Below are positions 1 to 6,422 of a stretch of 9,375 nucleotides of DNA, one piece after another. Position numbers and translations under genes: made by a program. This stretch comes from Bacteroidales bacterium (GTDB lineage: Bacteria; Bacteroidota; Bacteroidia; Bacteroidales; UBA4181), in contig JAQVSH010000059.1 of the NCBI GenBank assembly GCA_028700615.1, positions 1-9,375 of the forward strand. The letters run 5' to 3'. The notes beneath the pieces were generated by a model that saw only the letters and a program-made list of their open reading frames with translations, was not told the origin of the DNA and searched no databases. Position 1 is the stretch's first letter, and each line of letters opens with the position of its first letter.

Positions 1-1792
1 GGGCGTATGACCGAAGGGCTTTTGATATCTTACTTATCCGGTTTTTAGGGGTATAGGCATATTTTCCGCGGGATTCTTCTGCTTTTTTTCGCTCACTCCG
101 TTCTTCATCTGAGAGATTGGCATTAATGCTTCTGGCAGGAATGTCAATTTCAATGATGTCTCCGTCTTTCAGCAGTGCGATAGCTCCTCCCGAAGCAGCC
201 TCCGGAGAGACGTGCCCGATGGACAATCCCGAGGTTCCCCCTGAGAAACGTCCATCGGTAAGCAAAGCGCAAAGCTCTCCCAATTTTTTGGTTTTAATGT
301 ATGAGGTCGGATATAACATTTCCTGCATTCCGGGACCGCCTTTGGGGCCTTCGTAGCGAAGAACCACTACGTCGCCGGCTTGAACTTTTCCGGAAAGAAT
401 CCCGTCGCAGGCTTCTTCCTGAGATTCAAAAACAACTACCTTTCCTTTAAATTTGAATATTTTTTCACTGACTCCTGCTGTTTTTACAATACAGCCGTTC
501 TCGGCAATGTTTCCGAACAAAACAGCCAGCCCTCCGTCTTTTGTATAGGCATGGGCTACATCGCGGATACATCCCTGGCTTCTGTCTGTATCTGCGGAGT
601 CATATAAGGCATTTTGAGAACCTAAAACCAGATTGAATTTTTTACCCGGAGCAGCAAGCGTTCTCTGAAGGGCTTCTTTGGTTGCGGTAGGCCGGTTAAT
701 GTCATTCTCAGCAATGGCTTGTCCGAGGGTTAATCCATCTACCCGGTTGACATTCAGATGCATAAGTCCGGATTTTTCAAGTTCTCCGAGGATGGATAAT
801 ATACCTCCTGCACGATGGACGTCTTCTAAATAGAAATCCTGATGGTTGGGAGCTACCTTACACAATACCGGAACTTTGCGGGAGAGTTGGTCAATGTCTT
901 TCATGGTAAAATCCACTCCGGCTTCCTGGGCGATGGCCAACAGGTGTAAAACAGTATTGGTGGATCCGCCCATGGCTATATCCAGGGTCATGGCGTTCAG
1001 AAAGGCTTCTTTGGTAGCAATGGAGCGGGGAAGTATCGATGTGTTTCCCTTTTCGTAATAGTCGCGTGCCATCTCAACAATCCGGCGGGCTCCTTTTTTA
1101 TATAATTCCATACGGTAAGCATGGGTTGCCAGCAGGGTCCCGTTACCGGGCAATGCCATACCCAGGACTTCGTTGAGACAGTTCATGGAGTTTGCGGTGA
1201 ACATTCCTGAGCAGGAACCGCAGGTAGGGCAGGCACAACTTTCGATACGGGTCATGTCTTCGTCTTTGATGGAATCATCGGCTCCGTAAACCATGGCTTT
1301 GACAAGATCTAAGCCTTTACCGTCCATTCTTCCGGCTTCCATCGGACCTCCTGATACAAAAAGGGTGGGAATGTTCAGTCTCATAGATGCCATCAGCATC
1401 CCCGGAGTTATTTTATCGCAATTGCTGATGCAAATCATGGCGTCAGCGCGATGTGCATTACACATATATTCTACACTGTCTGCAATCAGATCTCTGGAAG
1501 GCAGAGAATATAACATTCCGTCATGTCCCATGGCAATTCCGTCGTCAATGGCGATGGTGTTAAATTCAGCGGCAAAACATCCCATTTCTTCAATCCAGCC
1601 CTTGATCTGCTGACCTATTTCGTGTAGGTGGACATGTCCCGGCACAAATTGGGTAAAAGAATTAACCACGGCAATAATCGGTTTTCCAAATTGGGAATCT
1701 TTCATGCCATTGGCACGCCACAGACTGCGTGCACCCACCATACGGCGACCCGTCGTACAAACTGAGCTTTTTAAAGGATAGGAGTTCATCAT
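1..1792 (-). CDS. ilvD: Dihydroxy-acid dehydratase IlvD, C-terminus cut by window edge
   Basis: IlvD dehydrates 2,3-dihydroxy-isovalerate and 2,3-dihydroxy-3-methylvalerate to the 2-keto acid precursors of valine/leucine and isoleucine, in the cytoplasm. About 597 codons are open to position 1 with no stop. The E. coli enzyme has about 616 residues, so only a short tail is missing. Visible landmarks are KPIIAVVNSFTQFVPGHVH (about 37-55), the DDGIAMGHDGMLYSLPSR segment (83-100), the Fe-S/active-site motif NCDKITPGM with C125, and CPTCGSCSGMFTANSMNC with C194. These match the E. coli-type, cluster-containing dehydratases. Two ATGs sit in tandem at 1792 and 1789; I take the first, but the second is equally possible. 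No clear Shine-Dalgarno precedes them. The gene lies directly behind a leader peptide and terminator, so it is probably the first gene of an ilv operon continuing to the left. The identity is near certain; the operon is inferred. Confidence 0.97.
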   Translation of the reverse strand, partial: MMNSYPLKSSVCTTGRRMVGARSLWRANGMKDSQFGKPIIAVVNSFTQFVPGHVHLHEIGQQIKGWIEEMGCFAAEFNTIAIDDGIAMGHDGMLYSLPSRDLIADSVEYMCNAHRADAMICISNCDKITPGMLMASMRLNIPTLFVSGGPMEAGRMDGKGLDLVKAMVYGADDSIKDEDMTRIESCACPTCGSCSGMFTANSMNCLNEVLGMALPGNGTLLATHAYRMELYKKGARRIVEMARDYYEKGNTSILPRSIATKEAFLNAMTLDIAMGGSTNTVLHLLAIAQEAGVDFTMKDIDQLSRKVPVLCKVAPNHQDFYLEDVHRAGGILSILGELEKSGLMHLNVNRVDGLTLGQAIAENDINRPTATKEALQRTLAAPGKKFNLVLGSQNALYDSADTDRSQGCIRDVAHAYTKDGGLAVLFGNIAENGCIVKTAGVSEKIFKFKGKVVVFESQEEACDGILSGKVQAGDVVVLRYEGPKGGPGMQEMLYPTSYIKTKKLGELCALLTDGRFSGGTSGLSIGHVSPEAASGGAIALLKDGDIIEIDIPARSINANLSDEERSERKKAEESRGKYAYTPKNRISKISKALRSYA

Positions 1793-1814
1793 GTGTAGTT
1801 TTAAAATATTATTT

Positions 1815-1856
1815 AAAAAAAAAGCCTCGCTCCACAAGGTGTGAGAAAGGCTTTTT
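1815..1856 (-). terminator. Intrinsic terminator (attenuator hairpin) before ilvD
   Basis: Read on the minus strand, AAAAAGCCT (1856-1848) pairs perfectly with AGGCTTTTT (1827-1819). Inside this stem, CTCACA pairs with TGTGGAG around a CCT loop, with one bulged G. The two helices are separated by a small TT/CG internal loop. The 3' arm runs into nine consecutive T residues (1823-1815), the form of a strong Rho-independent terminator. It ends about 22 nt before the ilvD start and after the leader peptide stop. It therefore sits inside the ilvD transcript leader rather than at a gene end, which is what an attenuator requires. Confidence 0.88.
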
Positions 1857-1888
1857 ATTTGCGATATGTTATACCCTATCCCCGCACC
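1838..1888 (-). promoter_or_regulatory. Candidate antiterminator pairing of the ilv attenuator
   Basis: The minus-strand segment GGTGCGGGGA (1888-1879), at the end of the leader peptide frame, can pair with TTCTCACACC (1847-1838), which is part of the terminator's 5' arm. Nine of ten positions pair (two G-U, one C-A mismatch). Forming this helix would prevent the terminator from folding. A weaker competing pairing exists between CTCATTCTC (1932-1924), within the Leu/Ile codons, and the GGGGATAGGG stretch around 1883-1874. Together these would form the classical 1:2, 2:3 and 3:4 set. The pairings were found by eye and no energies were computed. Confidence 0.55.
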
Positions 1889-1947
1889 CGACAGAACCTG
1901 CCCACGAGCACCACCACGACTACGAGAATGAGAGAAAAATCTGACAT
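1876..1947 (-). CDS. Branched-chain amino acid leader peptide (ilvL-like), 23 aa
   Basis: This short frame starts at ATG 1947 and ends at TAG 1878-1876. After a five-residue start (MSDFS) it has ten consecutive branched-chain codons: CTC ATT CTC GTA GTC GTG GTG GTG CTC GTG, giving LILVVVVVLV. It ends with GRFCRVRG. Such a run directly ahead of a terminator and an ilv gene is the hallmark of a leader peptide. Translation would sense charged Leu/Ile/Val tRNAs: a ribosome slowed on these codons would free the antiterminator and let RNA polymerase continue into ilvD. A second in-frame ATG at 1965 would add MFKNIF, but it lies at or before the expected transcription start, so 1947 is preferred. 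The composition is analogous to E. coli IlvL, but I see no obvious common ancestry. The frame is certain; its function is inferred from composition and context. Confidence 0.85.
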   Translation of the reverse strand: MSDFSLILVVVVVLVGRFCRVRG

Positions 1948-1967
1948 AAATATGTTTTTAAACATGA

Positions 1968-1996
1968 CAAAGATAGTAATAAACTCAAAAATCCAA
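1968..1996 (-). promoter_or_regulatory. Bacteroidota-type promoter of the ilv leader
   Basis: On the minus strand TATCTTTG (1975-1968) is an exact match to the Bacteroidota -7 consensus TAnnTTTG. A TTG (1996-1994) lies 18 nt further upstream, close to the usual spacing of the -33 element. Transcription would begin near 1964-1961, giving a leader of about 170 nt before ilvD and a very short 5' UTR before the leader peptide ATG at 1947. Confidence 0.65.
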
Positions 1997-2008
1997 CTAT
2001 GTAGGGAT
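1987..2008 (-). terminator. Possible weak terminator of mnmA
   Basis: About 24 nt after the mnmA stop, the minus strand reads ATCC-CTA (2008-2002), a CA loop, then TAG-TT-GGAT (1999-1991), followed by a short T run to 1987. This makes a seven-pair stem with a TT bulge. The stem is A/T-rich and the T tract short, so it would be inefficient. It overlaps the -33 region of the ilv promoter. The next strong terminator for mnmA readthrough would be the ilv attenuator itself. Confidence 0.3.
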
Positions 2009-2031
2009 ATTTTTTTGCGATAATTTTAATA

Positions 2032-3222
2032 TTACCCGTCAATGACTCCCGATCCAACCAGTTCTTCCCCGCAATACCAAGAGGCAAACTGTCCCGGGGT
2101 TATGCTTTTCTGGCTTTTTTCAAACACCAGATATGTAGCTTCAGTCGTGGGATACAGGGTGGCTTTCTGCAACGGCTGGCGATAACGGATTCTGGACTCA
2201 CATGGAAGTGAATCCCCGGGTTGTATGCTCAGGTCAGGCCTGATCCAATGAACTTCTTCATTTCTGATTTTTAGTGCCTTATGATAAAGGCCCCTGTGGT
2301 CGGATCCCTGGCCTGTATAAACAATATTATGGAGTACATCTATTCCAATGACAAAAGAAGGTTTTTCCCGTCCGCCGACCTGGAGTCCTTTTCTCTGGCC
2401 CAGGGTATAAAACCAGCATCCGTTGTGCTTTCCTACCTGCCTGGTTTTGCACCGGCTGAAATCATAGGGTTTTGACCAGCATTTCATTTTTTCTTCAGCA
2501 GACATTTCAGGGGTAATTACCGGAAGATAACTTTCATCTTCAGCATCCACTTCCAGAATGATTCCATCCTGAGTTCTGAGTTTTTGCTGCAAAAAAACCG
2601 GTAAATCTACTTTCCCGATAAAACAGATTCCCTGGGAATCTTTCTTTTTGGAAGAAACCAGACCTTGTTCTTCTGCTATTCTTCTAACTTCTGTTTTCAG
2701 TAAATGACCAATGGGAAATAAGGCTTTGGAGAGTTGTTCCTGGTTCAGCTGGCATAAAAAATAACTCTGATCTTTCCCGGGGTCGGTTCCGGCAAGCAGT
2801 CTGTAAAGGTTTCCGTTCCCGGTTTCAATGACTTCTTTACGGCAATAATGACCGGTTGCTACGTATTCAGCACCCAGTTTAAAGGCTTCTTCCATAAAAA
2901 CATCAAATTTGACTTCCCGGTTACATAACACATCAGGATTGGGAGTGCGTCCTTTTTCATATTCGGAAAACATATAATCCACCACCCTGGCTCTGTATGG
3001 TTTGCTTAGATCTACTGTTTTAAAGGGAATTCCAAGTTTTCTGGCCACCAGTTCGGCAAAGATTACGTCATCATGCCATGGACAATCTCCCGACAGGGTG
3101 CCTTCGGTATCATGCCAGTTAATCATAAAAAGAGCGGTTACCTCATGCCCCTGTGCTTTTAAGAGGTATGCCGCAACACTTGAGTCAACGCCCCCGGAAA
3201 GTCCTACAACTATTTTCGCCAT
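2032..3222 (-). CDS. mnmA: tRNA-specific 2-thiouridylase MnmA
   Basis: MnmA uses ATP and a persulfide sulfur relay to thiolate U34 at position 2 in the wobble base of tRNAs for Lys, Glu and Gln, in the cytosol. The N-terminal PP-loop SGGVDSS is at residues 9-15. The catalytic pair is present: C100 within NPDVLCNREVKF (with D97) and C200 within DSQGICFIG, matching E. coli D99, C102 and C199. ATGHYCR (about 122-128) and GKDQSYFLCQL (about 149-159) are further family motifs. The C-terminal beta-barrel part contains YTLGQRKGL and RIRYRQPLQKATLY. At 396 aa it is longer than E. coli MnmA, owing to an insertion before YTLGQRKGL that resembles the Bacteroidales form. I start at ATG 3222, which gives MAKIVVGLSGG. 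A TTG at 3237 would add five residues and has no support. The gene is monocistronic or nearly so, and divergent from ftsK. Confidence 0.96.
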   Translation of the reverse strand: MAKIVVGLSGGVDSSVAAYLLKAQGHEVTALFMINWHDTEGTLSGDCPWHDDVIFAELVARKLGIPFKTVDLSKPYRARVVDYMFSEYEKGRTPNPDVLCNREVKFDVFMEEAFKLGAEYVATGHYCRKEVIETGNGNLYRLLAGTDPGKDQSYFLCQLNQEQLSKALFPIGHLLKTEVRRIAEEQGLVSSKKKDSQGICFIGKVDLPVFLQQKLRTQDGIILEVDAEDESYLPVITPEMSAEEKMKCWSKPYDFSRCKTRQVGKHNGCWFYTLGQRKGLQVGGREKPSFVIGIDVLHNIVYTGQGSDHRGLYHKALKIRNEEVHWIRPDLSIQPGDSLPCESRIRYRQPLQKATLYPTTEATYLVFEKSQKSITPGQFASWYCGEELVGSGVIDG

Positions 3223-3244
3223 TTTTCGTATATACAATCAAATG

Positions 3245-3252
3245 CAAAAGTA
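3245..3252 (-). promoter_or_regulatory. Putative -7 box of the mnmA promoter
   Basis: The minus strand reads TACTTTTG at 3252-3245, an exact TAnnTTTG match. It would place the transcription start about 15-20 nt before the mnmA ATG at 3222. No convincing TTTG-type -33 element is visible; a 25-nt inverted repeat occupies that position instead. Confidence 0.5.
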
Positions 3253-3253
3253 G

Positions 3254-3278
3254 AGATTAATTCTTTAAAACTTAATCT
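3254..3278. repeat. Perfect 7-bp inverted repeat in the mnmA/ftsK intergenic region
   Basis: AGATTAA (3254-3260) is repeated inverted as TTAATCT (3272-3278) around an 11-nt spacer. The arms are A/T-rich but perfect. The dyad fills the space between the -7 box and the expected -33 position of mnmA, and lies just upstream of the ftsK promoter. That is where a regulator of both divergent genes could bind. Chance cannot be excluded in DNA this rich in A/T. Confidence 0.35.
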
Positions 3279-3285
3279 GGTAATA

Positions 3286-3305
3286 GTTCGACGAACAATA
3301 ATTCG
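3286..3305. promoter_or_regulatory. Candidate operator: overlapping dyads in the ftsK promoter
   Basis: GTTCG-A-CGAAC (3286-3296) is a perfect 11-nt palindrome. Its right half begins a second dyad, CGAAC-AATA-ATTCG (3292-3305), in which nine of ten arm bases match the Gram-positive LexA (SOS box) layout CGAAC-N4-GTTCG. The elements lie across the -33/-7 spacer of the ftsK promoter, a good place for a repressor. Whether this organism has a LexA using such a box is unknown from the window. Confidence 0.35.
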
Positions 3306-3307
3306 TT

Positions 3308-3315
3308 TAACTTTG
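3308..3315 (+). promoter_or_regulatory. Putative -7 box of the ftsK-lolA promoter
   Basis: TAACTTTG at 3308-3315 matches the Bacteroidota TAnnTTTG consensus exactly. It would start transcription near 3320, some 15-20 nt before the ftsK ATG at 3338. The -33 region has TTCG at 3287-3290 rather than TTTG, so the promoter may be weak or regulated. Confidence 0.55.
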
Positions 3316-3337
3316 CACCGTTCATTATACCCATAAA

Positions 3338-5731
3338 ATGGCTCGGCAATCCAATAAAAAAAAATCGGGAGAATCTGGTATTGTGCGGTTTATGAAAGAT
3401 CCTAAAGTGCGCATTTTTGCAGGCGTACTTATTTTGTCTTTCTCAACATTAATGCTGCTTGCTTTTATTTCTTATTTTTTTACCTGGAAAATTGATCAGA
3501 GTTTTGAATGGTCTGATGTGTTTTCAAAGGCCGAAATTACTGTTCAGAACTGGGTAGGCAAGCTTGGAGCCAGATTGGCTAATCTGGGTATTAATCATGG
3601 TTTCGGAATTCCCGCTTTTTTTATATTGTTTTTTTTCTTTGTCGTGGGATTTCGCCTGCTTAAAGTGAAACTCATGCCTATTCCCCGGGCATTTTTCTTT
3701 TCTTCTGTTTCTTTGATTCTTTTTTCTATGGTTCTGGGTTATCTATTCGGAACTGCAGGAGGGTATCTTGGCAGCGGTCCGGGCGGAAGCCATGGTTATT
3801 TTATGGCAGAATGGATGAAGGCTTTTCTGGGTTTATATGGAGCCGGTGTGTGTTTTGCCGTGTTGCTTTTTACCTATTTGTTTTTTGCTTTTAAAGGATT
3901 CGGCCGCTATATTGTCAATCGGTTTGAAAAATCCAAAACGAGATCGGTTAACTTATTTCATTCTCTGCCTAAACCTGAAAGTCCAGAGACTGCAAATTCT
4001 ACGGCTACAGCGGAAACAGAGTCCGAAACGGATTTGGATGACGAAAATCCCGAATACGAATATGCTGTCATTAATTCCGAAGATTCTTCTTTGTCAGGAC
4101 ATACAGCACCAGTAGATGCTCCCATTGTGGATAATGATGTGGAACTAACTGTGGAAGAAACTATTAAACCAGAGGAGAAGTTTTATGTCCCTCAGGAACA
4201 AGATAAACTTCAGGCTTTCGGAGAGTATGACCCGACGCTCGATCTTTCCTATTATAAACTTCCGACGCTGGATTTACTGGAAGATCATCAGTCCCATAAT
4301 ACTCAGGTGAGCAATGAGGAGTTGGTAAACAATAAGAATAAAATTATTGATACACTCCGTAATTACAATATTAATATAGATAAAATTAAAGCCACCATCG
4401 GCCCGACGGTTACCTTATATGAAATTGTTCCTGCGCCCGGAATCAGAATTTCCAAGATTAAAAATCTGGAGGATGATATTGCTCTGAGTCTCTCTGCTTT
4501 GGGTATTCGTATTATAGCCCCGATGCCCGGAAAAGGAACCATTGGTATTGAGGTCCCCAATATGAAGCCGGAAATTGTATCCATGCGTTCTATTCTGAGC
4601 TCCCGGAAGTTTCAGGAATCAGATATGGAGCTGGCCGTTGCCCTGGGGAAGACAATTTCTAACGAAACCTATGTCTTTGACCTTACAAAAATGCCGCATT
4701 TACTGATTGCGGGAGCTACAGGTCAGGGTAAATCGGTTGGTCTTAATGCAATTTTGGCTTCCATTCTTTATAAGAAACATCCTGCACAGGTCAAATTTGT
4801 ACTGGTCGATCCGAAAAAGGTTGAGCTTACGCTTTATTCAAAGATTGAACGGCATTTTCTGGCCAAGCTTCCCGGGGATGACCATGATGCTATTATTACG
4901 GATACTCAGACAGTTGTTAATACACTCAATTCTCTGTGTATTGAGATGGAAAATCGTTACGGATTGCTCAGGGATGCAGAAGTACGCAATATTAAGGAGT
5001 ATAATACCAAGTTTGTATCCCGGAAGTTAAATCCCATGAATGGGCATCGGTATTTGCCTTATATTGTACTGGTTGTAGACGAGTTTGCAGATCTGATTAT
5101 GACTGCGGGCAGGGAGCTCGAAACTCCGATTGCCCGTCTTGCGCAACTGGCCAGAGCTGTGGGTATTCATTTGATTATTGCCACTCAGCGTCCTTCCGTA
5201 AATATTATTACGGGAACAATTAAAGCCAATTTCCCTGCCAGAATAGCTTTCAGGGTGACTTCTAAAATAGATTCCCGGACCATTTTAGACTCCGGAGGAG
5301 CCGATCAACTTGTGGGGCGCGGCGATATGCTGCTTTCCACGGGGAATGAACTGATCAGGCTTCAGTGTGCATTTATTGATATTCCAGAACTGGAAAAACT
5401 TACGGAATATATTGGTTCCCAACAGGGATACGCTACGGCTATGCCTCTGCCTGAGTACGAAGGAGATGAAAAGGGTTCCGAATTAAAGGATTTGGATTTA
5501 AGTAAAAGAGATGACTTGTTTGAAGAGGCCGCCAGGTTGCTGGTATTGCATCAACAAGGATCTACCTCATTGATTCAAAGAAAGTTTTCTATTGGATATA
5601 ACCGAGCCGGAAGATTAATGGATCAATTGGAAATGGCAGGTATTGTCGGTCCCTTTGAAGGAAGTAAAGCGCGTACTGTGCTTTTTGCAGATGATTATTC
5701 TCTGACACAACATTTAAAAACCTTACCGTAA
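3338..5731 (+). CDS. ftsK: DNA translocase FtsK
   Basis: FtsK is a divisome-anchored hexameric ATPase that pumps DNA through the closing septum and activates XerCD recombination at dif. Four membrane segments lie near residues 25-48, 89-109, 119-140 and 163-186. An acidic, Ser/Thr-rich linker follows (about 195-300). The alpha domain covers roughly 320-430. The RecA-like motor has Walker A GATGQGKS at 459-466 and Walker B IVLVVDEFADL with D581-E582. LARAVGIHLIIATQRPSVNIITG and the DSRTILDSGGADQL segment are standard motor motifs. A C-terminal winged-helix gamma domain (about 725-785, IGYNRAGRLMDQLEMAGIVG) would read the orienting DNA sequences. At 797 aa it is much shorter than E. coli FtsK, which has a long linker, but usual for this phylum. 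ATG 3338 gives a basic cytoplasmic N-terminus before the first membrane segment. It is followed after 2 bp by lolA. Confidence 0.97.
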   Translation: MARQSNKKKSGESGIVRFMKDPKVRIFAGVLILSFSTLMLLAFISYFFTWKIDQSFEWSDVFSKAEITVQNWVGKLGARLANLGINHGFGIPAFFILFFFFVVGFRLLKVKLMPIPRAFFFSSVSLILFSMVLGYLFGTAGGYLGSGPGGSHGYFMAEWMKAFLGLYGAGVCFAVLLFTYLFFAFKGFGRYIVNRFEKSKTRSVNLFHSLPKPESPETANSTATAETESETDLDDENPEYEYAVINSEDSSLSGHTAPVDAPIVDNDVELTVEETIKPEEKFYVPQEQDKLQAFGEYDPTLDLSYYKLPTLDLLEDHQSHNTQVSNEELVNNKNKIIDTLRNYNINIDKIKATIGPTVTLYEIVPAPGIRISKIKNLEDDIALSLSALGIRIIAPMPGKGTIGIEVPNMKPEIVSMRSILSSRKFQESDMELAVALGKTISNETYVFDLTKMPHLLIAGATGQGKSVGLNAILASILYKKHPAQVKFVLVDPKKVELTLYSKIERHFLAKLPGDDHDAIITDTQTVVNTLNSLCIEMENRYGLLRDAEVRNIKEYNTKFVSRKLNPMNGHRYLPYIVLVVDEFADLIMTAGRELETPIARLAQLARAVGIHLIIATQRPSVNIITGTIKANFPARIAFRVTSKIDSRTILDSGGADQLVGRGDMLLSTGNELIRLQCAFIDIPELEKLTEYIGSQQGYATAMPLPEYEGDEKGSELKDLDLSKRDDLFEEAARLLVLHQQGSTSLIQRKFSIGYNRAGRLMDQLEMAGIVGPFEGSKARTVLFADDYSLTQHLKTLP

Positions 5732-5733
5732 AA

Positions 5734-6417
5734 ATGAAATACAGAAACCTATTTCCGGCGATTACTTTGTTTTTACTTTTTTCTCTCGGAGAGAAGTCCT
5801 TTGGACAGTACAATTCTCAGGGAGACGCCGCTGCAATTTTGGAAAGATTTTCTCAAAAAGCACTTTCAGAGGAAGGCTTTTCTGTGATTTTTGATTTTTC
5901 ATCTGAGGAACCCATGCTGAATAAGAGTGATTCGTGGCAGGGATCTTTATGGTTGAAAAAAGACAAGTATAAGGTAATTACCTCTTCTTTGATTTTGTTT
6001 TCTGATGGGATAAAACGTTGGCAGTATCTGCCTGAGGTAAATGAGGTCAATGTACAATTGTGCAGTCAGATTGCTCCGGAAGAAGATGATTTTATGATTT
6101 CCAATCCGATTATTTTTTTCTCTTTGTATGAGAAACAATTTATAGCTTCCAAATTGGGTCAGACGACTTTGAGACAACGGAAAGTAGAAGAAATTGATCT
6201 TATTCCCAGAAGTCACAAGGGAGAAATATCCCGTGTAAAATTGTGGATAGATTCCGTTACTTTTGAATTGGTATCTGCTAAAGTGATTCAAAAGAGCGGA
6301 ATACAGTATGTTCTGGTTTTTAGAAATTATCGTTGGGGAGATGCATTGCCTGAAAAGGAATACCAGTTTGACCCTTCTTTATATCCGGGCGTGGAAATTA
6401 TAGAAATGGATTTGTAA
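5734..6417 (+). CDS. lolA: LolA-family outer-membrane lipoprotein carrier
   Basis: LolA accepts mature lipoproteins from the inner-membrane LolCDE complex and carries them across the periplasm. The 227-residue product starts with a signal peptide: basic MKYR, a hydrophobic LFPAITLFLLFSL core and a plausible signal peptidase I site after SFG (about residue 24). The mature part has the family pattern of a one-sided beta sheet: an N-terminal helix AAILERFSQKALSEEGFSV, a GSLWLKKDKYKV strand pair, FSDGIKRWQYLPEVNEVNV and a closing QFDPSLYPGVEIIEM. It begins 2 bp after the ftsK stop, so the two are almost certainly co-transcribed. The same ftsK-lolA order occurs in E. coli. The Cys in VQLCSQ is not a lipobox cysteine, consistent with a soluble carrier. 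Family assignment is firm; lipoprotein transport itself is inferred from the family. Confidence 0.9.
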   Translation: MKYRNLFPAITLFLLFSLGEKSFGQYNSQGDAAAILERFSQKALSEEGFSVIFDFSSEEPMLNKSDSWQGSLWLKKDKYKVITSSLILFSDGIKRWQYLPEVNEVNVQLCSQIAPEEDDFMISNPIIFFSLYEKQFIASKLGQTTLRQRKVEEIDLIPRSHKGEISRVKLWIDSVTFELVSAKVIQKSGIQYVLVFRNYRWGDALPEKEYQFDPSLYPGVEIIEMDL

Positions 6418-6422
6418 AGATC

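Noticed and set aside
1..1613. Plus-strand open frames of 70-106 codons opposite ilvD
   Set aside because: They lie antisense to an intact ilvD frame, have no family features, and are the expected shadows of a conserved gene.
1729..2023. Plus-strand frames across the ilv leader
   Set aside because: They read through the terminator hairpin and the complement of the leader peptide. Their His/Thr-rich stretch is simply the reverse of the valine codon run.
3223..3237. TTG start adding five residues to MnmA
   Set aside because: The ATG at 3222 gives the usual MAKIVVGLSGG start, and TTG at 3237 lies very close to the predicted transcription start.
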